From a bacterium Ga0077546 (GTDB lineage Bacteria > Cyanobacteriota > Vampirovibrionia > Obscuribacterales > Obscuribacteraceae): a stretch of 18,975 nt of DNA. Positions 1-7,036 of this stretch are shown here, piece after piece; within the stretch, counting starts at the first letter, position 1, and the number at the start of each line of letters is the position of its first letter. The notes beneath the pieces are model-generated. The model saw only the letters and a list, made by a program, of their open reading frames with translations. It searched no databases and was not told the origin of the DNA. Location: contig LNEX01000454.1 of assembly GCA_001464165.1 (NCBI GenBank), positions 1-18,975 on the forward strand, in the 5' to 3' direction. The position numbers and the translations under genes are program-made.

Positions 1-1005
1 GAAATTGATACTGTGGGCCGGTTTGGTGGTGAGGAATTTGTTGTACTCTTGCCTGAAACTGATTTGAAATGGGCGAAAATGGTGGCAGAGCGCGCTTGTG
101 CTGCCATGCGGGAGAAGCCCGTAGAAGGTTGGGGTATCGTCACGGCCTCAGTTGGTGTCGCTACTTTCCCCCACGACGCCCAAGACAAAGAGCGTCTCTT
201 TGAGCTCGCTGACCAAGCGCTTTTCTTAGCTAAGCACCGTGGCCGTAATCAAGTTTGTACAGTGACAGAAGACTTGATGCCTAGCCTTGCTGCTGGCGGT
301 GAAGAAGAACTGAAGAAGGCGATGAAAGTTGATAATCGCATGGGGCCTGTGGTGGAGAAGCCAGCTGCTTCGGCACCCTCGACTCCGTTAGTCAATTTGG
401 TACCAGAGTTTGACGTTGAATTGATTCGAGAGAAAGGTCTGCTGGGTATGTTGGCTCAACTGATTCGTACTGTAGAAGACCGTTCTTCTTACGGCCCTGA
501 TCGTTCTTCTAGAGCCTATGGCTATGCCAATCGCATTGCTCAGGCTTTACATTTGACTAAAGATCATACCGAAGTGGTGTCACTAGCAGCGGTGCTTTGT
601 AATCTCGGTAAAATTGCGGTACCTGAAGAAACTCTAAAGCGTCCTGAACCATTATCTGATGAAGACTTGGTCTACATTAATCAAGTACCTCACACTGGTG
701 CTAAATTCTTGGAGCCAGCCAAGGTATTGGCTAAGATATCGCCGATTGTAGAGTCGTATCAAGAGCATTGGGATGGTAGTGGTTACCCTAATGGTATTAA
801 GGGTGATGTCATTCCTATTGAGTCGAGAATCGTTTCACTAGTAGATGCCTACACTGCCATGACCAGTGATAGGCCTTACCGTGAAGCTCATAGCCATGAA
901 GCAGCGCTCAAGCTGATTCAAGAGGGTGCCGGCAAAGAATGGGACCCGCGATTAGTGAAAGTGTTTGTCTCGCTTTTGCAAAAAGACAATAAAGCAGAAA
1001 AATAA
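1..1005 (+). CDS. GGDEF diguanylate cyclase with degenerate HD-GYP domain (5' end missing)
   Basis: The reading frame is open from base 1, so the N-terminus lies outside the window. The visible part starts inside a GGDEF domain: RFGGEEF (GGEEF at nt 25-39) matches the diguanylate cyclase active-site loop, and the downstream helix (LFELADQALFLAKHRGRNQV) is typical of the domain end. GGDEF domains make cyclic di-GMP from two GTP. After a linker of about 50 residues rich in Ala, Pro and Lys comes an HD-GYP-like domain (about residues 140-325) with clear family landmarks (WDGSGYP, a SDRPYR stretch, a final EWDPRLVKVF). However, the HD pair is CN (nt 598-603), the HH pair before GYP is YQ (nt 757-762), and two other conserved His positions are Arg (nt 502-504) and Val (nt 685-687). 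Only Lys204 and Asp282 of the usual site remain. I infer a functional cyclase with a phosphodiesterase-dead sensory or binding domain. It ends with TAA; no terminator is visible after it. Confidence 0.9.
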   Translation, partial: EIDTVGRFGGEEFVVLLPETDLKWAKMVAERACAAMREKPVEGWGIVTASVGVATFPHDAQDKERLFELADQALFLAKHRGRNQVCTVTEDLMPSLAAGGEEELKKAMKVDNRMGPVVEKPAASAPSTPLVNLVPEFDVELIREKGLLGMLAQLIRTVEDRSSYGPDRSSRAYGYANRIAQALHLTKDHTEVVSLAAVLCNLGKIAVPEETLKRPEPLSDEDLVYINQVPHTGAKFLEPAKVLAKISPIVESYQEHWDGSGYPNGIKGDVIPIESRIVSLVDAYTAMTSDRPYREAHSHEAALKLIQEGAGKEWDPRLVKVFVSLLQKDNKAEK

Positions 1006-1151
1006 TAAAAGTAGAAAAACACTAGTCTATTTCGTTTGTCATTGTGGTCAATTACTGCGCCCATGACTGCTTGCTTTTCCTTTCACCGACTGATCCTGGG
1101 GATATCCCCTATATATGTAGATGGTCCGATAATTTCTAATGTTGGAAGGCC
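1006..1151. other. Intergenic region with a 12-bp perfect palindrome
   Basis: No gene is supported in this stretch between the GGDEF/HD-GYP gene and the promoter at 1152. It contains the perfect palindrome GGGGATATCCCC at 1098-1109, followed by an AT-rich TATATATG run. The palindrome has no loop or T-tract, so it is not an intrinsic terminator. It could be a regulator binding site upstream of the small-RNA promoter about 45 bp further on, but nothing else in the sequence supports that. Confidence 0.3.
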
Positions 1152-1179
1152 TTGTCAGTTCTTGGCAACTTGCTATAAT
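1152..1179 (+). promoter_or_regulatory. Near-consensus sigma-70 type promoter
   Basis: A -35 box TTGTCA (1152-1157) is followed by a 16-nt spacer and a perfect -10 box TATAAT (1174-1179). A TG at 1171-1172 gives an extended -10 (TGCTATAAT). Predicted transcription start is about 1186. It reads into a region with no reading frame that ends in a strong terminator, so it probably drives a non-coding RNA. It is the best-looking promoter in the window. Confidence 0.7.
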
Positions 1180-1185
1180 TGAAAC

Positions 1186-1376
1186 ATATCGCACGAAGCC
1201 AATGCTCTCCTGTCAGCGGGCCACCAGTAATGGATCCCGGAGTAAATCTCAAAGCACATAGAGCGGTTCTCGTCTCGATACAGTGAAAGCCCGTCGATTG
1301 CTGTAATGGCAATTTGTTAGGAGCAGACCCCTGTGAGCCCGGTGTGTGAACCGGCACAGGGGTCTGGTGCTTTTTG
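1186..1376 (+). ncRNA. Candidate structured small RNA or terminated leader, about 190 nt
   Basis: The unit is bounded by a near-consensus promoter (TATAAT at 1174-1179) and a strong intrinsic terminator (1324-1375), with no convincing reading frame between. Several short helices can be drawn: GCTCT (about 1204) with AGAGC (about 1260), an inner CCA/TGG hairpin flanked by CGGG/CCCG around 1218-1242, and ATTGC/GCAAT around a 7-nt loop near 1298-1315. Length and independent transcription resemble 6S RNA, but I do not see the long closing stem joining the two ends that defines 6S. I do not recognise the conserved boxes of the common riboswitches, SRP RNA or tmRNA. The next gene begins 58 nt after the T-tract, so an attenuated 5' leader for that gene is the main alternative. 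Boundaries are estimates. Confidence 0.45.
1324..1375 (+). terminator. Strong intrinsic terminator
   Basis: A perfect 12-bp stem, CAGACCCCTGTG (1324-1335) with CACAGGGGTCTG (1355-1366), is extended inside by CCGGT/ACCGG (1339-1343 with 1350-1354) after an asymmetric three-base bulge. The loop is six bases. The stem is followed by GGTGC and five T (1371-1375). The opposite strand has no T-tract, so it acts in the plus direction, ending the RNA that starts near 1186. Confidence 0.75.
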
Positions 1377-1434
1377 TAGTATTGTTCTGTTGTAAGTCAG
1401 ACAATCTTCCATCAAGCGGCAATAAAATCTTTCA

Positions 1435-2673
1435 ATGGTTCCTCGCTTTCCTGTTGCTCTATTACTATTTGCTCTCGTCAATGTGGCCTTAGCTTCTTTT
1501 TTGGTGCCTGCTGCTAAACCAGAATTGACTTTAGCTGACGTTAATTTAACGCCCCAAATATTAGAAGAAGGAAAGCCCGCTAGCTGGTGGTTGGCCCGTA
1601 CTTTCTTGACCAGTGCCAAAACGCCCGATATTGTCGTCTGCGGGAGCTCGCAGATTGGCGGATTGCAGGCCGCCGATGCTAATACTTCGGGCAAAACTGT
1701 CGACCTAGTATTCAATAGACGCTGCCTTACTATAGAGAACGATCTTGCCAAAGCATTTGGCCCCGGCGCCGAAGTCTTTCTTTCTGCCCTACCGGGGGCT
1801 ATGGTTTCGGATCATTTTGCTATAGCCCGTGCTCTTTTTCGTCCTAGTCATCATCCGGCCTTGCTTGTTTTAACTGTTTCGCCTCGCGATTTTATCGATA
1901 ACACCTTGCCCTCAGCTGGGGCCACCGATTCGTATCGCTTTTTCTCTCAATACACTGATATGAGTGCCTACACTGACTGGGCCTTTCATGAGCCCTGGTC
2001 ACGTTTTACTTACTTCGTATCTAGCGAACTACCACTGCGCAGTCTATTGGCAGTCTTCAATCAAACTGTTGAGCATTTTGTGCATAAGCTCAATGAGGCT
2101 GACACTGCTGGCGGTGGCGTTGCTTCTAAGCCTTCTTCAACAGCAACAGGTGCAGCTGCTTCTGCTGCCGAGCAAGTCAAATTTGTTATGGGTGCCTATG
2201 GTGGTAACCTCAAGCCCGGGCAAGCAGTTCTCACTCCGAATTTGCCCAAAATTTATGTCGACAATAGTAACGATTACAAGCATCGCTACAAGAATCAGTA
2301 TCCTCGTTCGTACGAGATGCAGTTCAATTTTATGCGTGCTTTTCTTGCACGGCTAAAGCAAGAAGGAATAAAAGTTTTGGTAGTAGGAATGCCCCTGACA
2401 AAAGAGAATCGCCTGCTTCTATCTAGTGATTTCTGGCAAGCCTTTCGCAGTCGCTTAGCTGCCGAATGTCAATATAGCGGTGCAGAATATCTAGACCTTT
2501 CGGCCTCACCAAGTTTTTTGCTTGGTGATTTTTGCGACACTGTTCACCTTAACGCCGATGGTGGCACTCGCCTGGCTGAGTATATAAGCAAGGCCATAGA
2601 GAAATCATCCCCGCTTAGGGCTGCACTGAAAGAGCGGTTGGAACCTTTGCGCCAGACCGCTAGTCCGAAATAG
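1435..2673 (+). CDS. Exported SGNH-hydrolase-like protein, function unknown
   Basis: The protein has 412 residues. The N-terminus has a hydrophobic stretch (residues 6-25), a signal peptide or single anchor, so the rest is probably outside the cytoplasmic membrane. The core fits an SGNH/GDSL-type fold. Residues 65-72 (DIVVCGSS) look like block I with Ser71 or Ser72 as candidate nucleophile, residues 145-155 (LTVSPRDFIDN) follow the third strand, and DTVHLNADG has the Asp368...His371 spacing of the C-terminal block. This resembles the DltD/DUF1574 group, whose members act on or near envelope glycopolymers, but the substrate cannot be named. A low-complexity Ala/Ser/Thr segment (about 223-246) interrupts the middle. 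The ATG at 1435 has no clear Shine-Dalgarno; a TAAAAT box at 1423-1428 lies so close that the message might be leaderless. Transcription from the promoter at 1152 would first have to pass the terminator. Confidence 0.75.
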   Translation: MVPRFPVALLLFALVNVALASFLVPAAKPELTLADVNLTPQILEEGKPASWWLARTFLTSAKTPDIVVCGSSQIGGLQAADANTSGKTVDLVFNRRCLTIENDLAKAFGPGAEVFLSALPGAMVSDHFAIARALFRPSHHPALLVLTVSPRDFIDNTLPSAGATDSYRFFSQYTDMSAYTDWAFHEPWSRFTYFVSSELPLRSLLAVFNQTVEHFVHKLNEADTAGGGVASKPSSTATGAAASAAEQVKFVMGAYGGNLKPGQAVLTPNLPKIYVDNSNDYKHRYKNQYPRSYEMQFNFMRAFLARLKQEGIKVLVVGMPLTKENRLLLSSDFWQAFRSRLAAECQYSGAEYLDLSASPSFLLGDFCDTVHLNADGGTRLAEYISKAIEKSSPLRAALKERLEPLRQTASPK

Positions 2674-2712
2674 TTTTGCAGGGCTGGCCAAGCTTGTGGC
2701 TAAAGCTTAGTT

Positions 2713-2934
2713 CTAGCTCTGCTTCAGATTAGGCCGATAACTGGTGCATTCAACAGCATAGGGCCGCACAGGTTTGAGACATTTCTCGCTGTCGTTGAAG
2801 CGGCAGTCGTCGCAGAGATAGGCCCCTTTGCCCTTGCGATTTTTTAGAGCGGCAATGCTTAAAGCTAGGGTTGCTCCTAAAACTATGGCAGTTAAAATCC
2901 AGTGTATGACTGTCTCGTTTATGTTCATGCTCAT
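2713..2934 (-). CDS. Small single-pass membrane protein with four-cysteine motif
   Basis: The product has 73 residues. One transmembrane helix (about 10-30) is followed by a basic KNRKGKG turn and a short tail with Cys41, Cys44, Cys52 and Cys63 (CxxC-x7-C-x10-C) embedded in CDDCRFND, CLKP and CTSYRP. The spacing suggests a small zinc or iron-sulfur knuckle, probably cytoplasmic by the positive-inside rule. I do not recognise a named family. The ATG at 2934 begins two bases after the stop codon of the OppC-type permease, and a second ATG lies two codons later, so it is almost certainly cotranslated with the importer operon and is its last gene. A role in transporter assembly, regulation or coupling to an ATPase is possible but unproven. 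No terminator is apparent after it. Confidence 0.7.
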   Translation of the reverse strand: MSMNINETVIHWILTAIVLGATLALSIAALKNRKGKGAYLCDDCRFNDSEKCLKPVRPYAVECTSYRPNLKQS

Positions 2935-2936
2935 GC

Positions 2937-4064
2937 TCAGCGACCACCAGAGAGTTTAGGGTCAAGCACATCGCGCAGCACGTCACCAATTGAGTTGAAG
3001 CAGAGAATGGTAAAGAAAATGAGGAAGCCAGGGGCAATTAACCAGGGCTGGCTCAGTAGTTCATTGGGTTGATCCATGGCTGCTTTAAGCATATTGCCCC
3101 AGCTGGCATCGGGCTGTTGAATGCCTAGACCAATTAAGCTCAAGCCGCTCTCAGCCAGAATAAAATTGGGCACCTGCAAGGTAGCGGCGATAACAACATA
3201 ACTAGCTGTTTGGGGAATGACGTGTTTTATGATATTAGTGACTTCAGGCATGCCTACTGATTTAGCCGCTTGTACAAATTCTTCTTCTCTAATTGAGAGC
3301 ACCATGCCGCGAATGACGCGAGCAAGACCGGGCCAACTGATGAAAGATAGAATCACCGTGATTAGAGCAAAACGTTGTGAACTAGTCATTCCTAATGGTA
3401 GTACGGCCGCTAGACCAATCAATAAATAGAAGCTGGGAATTGACATCACTGCTTCGGCAAAGCGCATCATCAAATTGTCAGCCATGCCGCCAATGTAACC
3501 GGCAGTGGCACCATAGAAGATGCCAATGGGGAAAGCAATGAAGAGACCAAGGAACCCAATGGTAAGACTCTTTTGTGCTCCAAAGAAGAGCCTAGAGTAA
3601 TTGTCGCGACCGTTCATGTCGGCCCCGAGCAGATAGATGCGAGCGGGGGAATCTACACCAAACAAGTGTAAGTCCATAGGAATTAGGCCGAGCAGTTTGT
3701 AGCTTTCGCCTTTGACCAAGAGCTTGACTGGATACTTACTAGTTTTTATCTCGGAGAATGTCTGGCGATAAGTAGTCGGGTCATTCTCTTGCTTTACTTG
3801 ATAAACATAGGGCAAGCAAAGCTCACCGTTGTCGTTGTGAATATGCAGCAAAGTAGCTGGGGCATTGCCGACATTAGGGTCGTTGAATTCCATGCCATAG
3901 GGTGTCAGTACGTCAGCAAAGAGAGCACTAAAGTAAAGCAGAAAGAGACCAATTAAAGCTGCTCTAGCTACTTTGTCTTTCCACATGCGACTTAAAATCG
4001 TATGTTTGAGATCGGCTCTTACTTTGGCCGGAGTGCTTATTTGAGGTGCTGCTGACGATACCAC
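2937..4064 (-). CDS. Oligopeptide-type ABC transporter permease (OppC/DppC-like)
   Basis: The protein is a 375-residue inner-membrane permease of a peptide-importer complex. TM1 spans about residues 36-53. A long extracytoplasmic segment (about 54-145) follows, ending in KLLGLIP and HLFGVD, then LLGADMNGRDNYSRLFFG, the usual entry to the BPD_transp_1 domain. The cytoplasmic coupling loop is EEFVQAAKSVG...IIKHVIP (about 260-284), the EAA motif that contacts an ATPase. GLSLIGLGIQQPDASWG and the final GDVLRDVLDPK are typical of OppC proteins. It is about 75 residues longer than E. coli OppC or DppC because of the extracytoplasmic segment; I know this insert from a subgroup of long OppC-type permeases, so it is probably not a unique fusion. 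The start is GTG at 4064 with AGGAA eight bases upstream. It follows the OppB-type gene by 27 nt. Confidence 0.93.
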   Translation of the reverse strand: MVSSAAPQISTPAKVRADLKHTILSRMWKDKVARAALIGLFLLYFSALFADVLTPYGMEFNDPNVGNAPATLLHIHNDNGELCLPYVYQVKQENDPTTYRQTFSEIKTSKYPVKLLVKGESYKLLGLIPMDLHLFGVDSPARIYLLGADMNGRDNYSRLFFGAQKSLTIGFLGLFIAFPIGIFYGATAGYIGGMADNLMMRFAEAVMSIPSFYLLIGLAAVLPLGMTSSQRFALITVILSFISWPGLARVIRGMVLSIREEEFVQAAKSVGMPEVTNIIKHVIPQTASYVVIAATLQVPNFILAESGLSLIGLGIQQPDASWGNMLKAAMDQPNELLSQPWLIAPGFLIFFTILCFNSIGDVLRDVLDPKLSGGR

Positions 4065-4091
4065 TAGATGGTTCCTTTTTCTAAATCGAAG

Positions 4092-5060
4092 TTATTCAAC
4101 AGTGATACGAGGGTCTGTAAATTTCAGTAGCAAGTCGGCCACAAGATTGCCCGTGATTAGCATCACTGCCCCGAGCATAATCGAGGCCATTACCAGGTTC
4201 ATGTCTTTGGTCAAGACCCCTTCTAAGGTCAATCGACCAAGACCCGGATAGGCCAGTACCATCTCAGTCAGGGCGGCACCGCTAAGTAATCCAGCAAACT
4301 CAAAACCTAAAAGTGTAATCAGTGGGTTTATGGCATTGCGCAAAGCATGCTTGTAAATTACTACTTCTTCGCTCAGGCCTTTAGCCCTAGCGCTGCGCAC
4401 ATAATCGGCTCGCAGTACGTCTAAGAGGTTGCTGCGCACCTGTCTTTGAATGCCAGCTAGCGAAACAAATGTCAGTACGCAAACTGGAATAATCAGGTGG
4501 TAGGCAATATCGAGTATTTGACTGAGAGTATCGCGCTCAGCAAAATCTGAGCTGGTCATGCCACCAATGGGCAGCCAGTGAGTGGCCAGGGCAAACATCA
4601 AGAAAAGGAAAGCCAATAAAAATGTCGGCATCGACATGCCGATGGCGGTGATTAAGCCAAATAATTTATCGAGGAATTTGCCCCGATGCACCGCAGCGTA
4701 AACGCCTGCTGGCAGTGCAATCAACCAGGTGAAGAAGAGAGTAACTACATTGAGCAGAAGTGTGTTGCCCGCATGTTGCATTAGCCTTATGGCCACAGAG
4801 CCACCGGTGGTGGAGACACCGAGGTTGCCCTGTAGTGTACTTGTTAGCCAGATAGCATATTGCACTGGAGCTGGTTTGTTTAAACCCAGTCTTTCTTCTT
4901 CAGCCCGAATCGCTGCTTGCGAGACCGATGGGTTGGCACGCATGGCCGCCAGTGGGTCAATGGGCGATAACTTGAGCATGGTGAAAGCCATCAGTGAAAT
5001 CAAGAAGAGTAGAGGCAGGGCCTGCAATATTCGCTTGAAGATGTAGACAGGTGTCGACAC
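4092..5060 (-). CDS. Oligopeptide-type ABC transporter permease (OppB/DppB-like)
   Basis: This 322-residue permease pairs with the OppC-type protein encoded downstream. It begins with the family N-terminus (YIFKRILQALPLLFLISLMAF, TM1), then a periplasmic loop with PAPVQYAIWL and GNLGVS, then five more helices from about residue 97. The EAA coupling motif is ADYVRSARAKGL...YKHALRNA (about 218-243), and the C-terminus has AYPGLGRLTLEGVLTKD as in DppB. Length matches the family (about 306-340). The GTG start overlaps the stop of the upstream binding-protein gene by one base (TAGTG), so the two are translationally coupled. Confidence 0.93.
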   Translation of the reverse strand: MSTPVYIFKRILQALPLLFLISLMAFTMLKLSPIDPLAAMRANPSVSQAAIRAEEERLGLNKPAPVQYAIWLTSTLQGNLGVSTTGGSVAIRLMQHAGNTLLLNVVTLFFTWLIALPAGVYAAVHRGKFLDKLFGLITAIGMSMPTFLLAFLFLMFALATHWLPIGGMTSSDFAERDTLSQILDIAYHLIIPVCVLTFVSLAGIQRQVRSNLLDVLRADYVRSARAKGLSEEVVIYKHALRNAINPLITLLGFEFAGLLSGAALTEMVLAYPGLGRLTLEGVLTKDMNLVMASIMLGAVMLITGNLVADLLLKFTDPRITVE

Positions 5061-7036
5061 TAGTGCTTGGCTCCCTTGATATAAATCTCTTCGATGTTGT
5101 GTAATGTTCCTTTAGGCGTGTAATAAATGCCATAAGGAGAAGGCTTGTAGTTGCCCAGTTTGTTGTGGGCGGCCGTCAATACCATATTGGTGTAGATATA
5201 GATAAAGGGTTGTTGGTCATAAGCAATCTTCTGAAAACGGTTATAGCAGTCGATTCTTGTTTTTTCATCCATGGTACCAGCAGCGGTATCGAGCAATTTG
5301 TCTATTTCTTTCTCCCATGGTCTGGCATCTGGTGCTTTTACCAGACCGTTCTTATCTGCCAAGCGTGTATCGAACATATGGTGGCTACCATTCGATTTCC
5401 AGACATTGGCTCCGCCGTAGGGTTCAAACCTGCTACCGCTGAGGCCCATAACAATAGCTTGCCAGTCTAGGCTGGTATGTACGCGGTTGGTCATGGTGTT
5501 AAATTCAATTGGTTGATAGTTGACTTTTATGCCAAGTTTTTTCAACTCTTCTTTGATTGTGATGCAGCAGGCATCACGACCGGTGTTGCCTGAATTGGTC
5601 ATTAGATCAAACTCAACACGATTGCCTTTGGCATCAAAAAGTTCATCGCCTTTTTTGACAAAACCAGCTTCGGCCAAGAGCTTCGCTGCTAGTGTTGGGT
5701 CGTATTCAATTTGCTTGAGATCTTTATTGAGATAAAGCGAAGCTTCTGTCTCATTGGTTGAAAGTGGGTAACCTACCCCTTTTTGTACGTTGTTGATAAT
5801 ACGTTTGCGGTCAACTGAGTGACTAATGGCCCATCTGAATTTCTCATTGTTGAACCAGGCTTGCTTGATCGGGTCAACATAGGGCTTGCCTGTTTTGGGA
5901 TCTTTGCGCTGGCAGAGATTGAACATCAAGAACATGGTGCCATCATCTGGACCGAGGTTGTACATGGTGAAATTGCCGCTAATTTCGCGCTGCTTTAACA
6001 GGGCTGCATCAATTCCTCTGACTGAGCGATTGTCGAGCAGGTCAATTTCGTCGCCCAAAAATTTGATGATCATTGTGTTTTGGTCTGGCACAATACCAAT
6101 CACCATTTTGTCTAAGTAGGGCAGCTGTCTGCCTTCTTTGTCGATGAAAGAATAATTGGGGTTGCGCTTAAACTCTAGGCGCTGTCCAGCTACATAGCGC
6201 TCTACAATCATAGGGCCTGAACCAACAAAAGTTTTGGGATCGGCATTGATATTCCAAAAATTATGAAATTCAGCTTTGGATTTTTTTGTGATTGGCTCGA
6301 TGATGTGTTTTGGTGCCACCATGGTGGCATTTAAGTTGGCTAAGAAGGGGGAGAATGGTTTCTTGAAGCGAAAGCTCACTGTATCTTTGTCTACTTTGAC
6401 GACCTTGGGATAGTCGCCTGGGGTAGAAATGGTATCGCGTGAGCTGGTCTCGCCAAAGCCATCGCCTATGAGTGTTGCGTAGGTAAAGACAACATCGTCC
6501 ACAGTTAGCGGGTGACCATCAGACCACTTCAAACCTTTGCGCATAACAAAGTCGATGGTGCGACCATCGGCGCTAACTTTGTATGACTTGGCTAATTTTG
6601 GAATGGCCTTGCCTGTCCATGGATCAAAGTCAACCAGTGAGTCAAACTGCAGCATGCCGATGCCATGGCTATCAACATCCGATGCGTCCCAAGCATTGAA
6701 GGTCTTGGGGCCCCCACCAAAACTACCGAGTTTAAGCGAGCCACCAAACTTTCCTACTTCGCCGCGAGCCTGCCAGTATTCAACACCGTCTTTTTCGACA
6801 AGTTTGAACGGGCCAGGGTTGGGAAAGAGAAAGGGCGGTTTGGTGGATTCAGCTTGCTTGGGAGTGTAGTGCACTGTTGAATTGATAGATGGCTCGACAT
6901 TCTCTACCATACTGTTCTCTGCTGGCGTGGCACTGGTTTTCACTGGTGCTGGGGCGATGCAGCTGTTAAGCAGAACTCCAGAGCAGAGGAGAGCCGCAAA
7001 TGAGCTGAAGAGTTTAAGGCCTCTGTTATATCTCAC
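5060..7036 (-). CDS. Family 5 extracellular solute-binding lipoprotein, second copy
   Basis: This is a peptide-binding component (SBP_bac_5) of the ABC importer, 658 residues from the chosen start. A basic N-terminus and hydrophobic helix lead to GVLLNSC, with Cys26 as probable lipid anchor; Asn at -2 makes the lipobox imperfect. The mature protein starts with a flexible linker, then KFGGSLKLGSFGGGPKTFN, the classic family opening, KGLKWSDGHPLTVDDVVFTY, and a C-terminal DARPWEKEIDKLLD...DQQPFIYIYT. I chose GTG at 7036 because it gives the common 4-nt GTGA overlap with the stop of the upstream gene; TTG at 7045 would add three residues. It is clearly paralogous to the upstream binding protein over its whole length (for example NPKTGKPYVDP there and DPKTGKPYVDP here), indicating a tandem duplication. 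The ligand is probably an oligopeptide, but this cannot be confirmed from sequence. Confidence 0.92.
   Translation of the reverse strand: MRYNRGLKLFSSFAALLCSGVLLNSCIAPAPVKTSATPAENSMVENVEPSINSTVHYTPKQAESTKPPFLFPNPGPFKLVEKDGVEYWQARGEVGKFGGSLKLGSFGGGPKTFNAWDASDVDSHGIGMLQFDSLVDFDPWTGKAIPKLAKSYKVSADGRTIDFVMRKGLKWSDGHPLTVDDVVFTYATLIGDGFGETSSRDTISTPGDYPKVVKVDKDTVSFRFKKPFSPFLANLNATMVAPKHIIEPITKKSKAEFHNFWNINADPKTFVGSGPMIVERYVAGQRLEFKRNPNYSFIDKEGRQLPYLDKMVIGIVPDQNTMIIKFLGDEIDLLDNRSVRGIDAALLKQREISGNFTMYNLGPDDGTMFLMFNLCQRKDPKTGKPYVDPIKQAWFNNEKFRWAISHSVDRKRIINNVQKGVGYPLSTNETEASLYLNKDLKQIEYDPTLAAKLLAEAGFVKKGDELFDAKGNRVEFDLMTNSGNTGRDACCITIKEELKKLGIKVNYQPIEFNTMTNRVHTSLDWQAIVMGLSGSRFEPYGGANVWKSNGSHHMFDTRLADKNGLVKAPDARPWEKEIDKLLDTAAGTMDEKTRIDCYNRFQKIAYDQQPFIYIYTNMVLTAAHNKLGNYKPSPYGIYYTPKGTLHNIEEIYIKGAKH

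Noticed and set aside
54..1005. Catalytically active cyclic di-GMP phosphodiesterase
   Set aside because: GYP and neighbouring residues invite this call, but the HD and HH metal ligands are replaced.
1186..1376. Assignment of the RNA unit as 6S RNA
   Set aside because: The size and promoter fit, and a short GCGGGCCA string also occurs in E. coli 6S, but I cannot draw the long closing stem between the 5' and 3' ends, so I leave it unassigned.
1317..1751. 144-codon minus-strand frame across the terminator and the SGNH-like gene start
   Set aside because: It reads through the intrinsic terminator stem and lies opposite a better-supported exported protein. Its composition shows no domain and no signal.
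1964..2356. 130-codon plus-strand frame with Leu/Gln runs
   Set aside because: It is a shifted reading of the Ala/Ser/Thr low-complexity part of the SGNH-like gene, whose frame has the conserved motifs.
2674..2712. Terminator between the convergent SGNH-like gene and the importer operon
   Set aside because: Two AAGCTT sites can pair as a 6-bp stem, but no T-tract follows on either strand.
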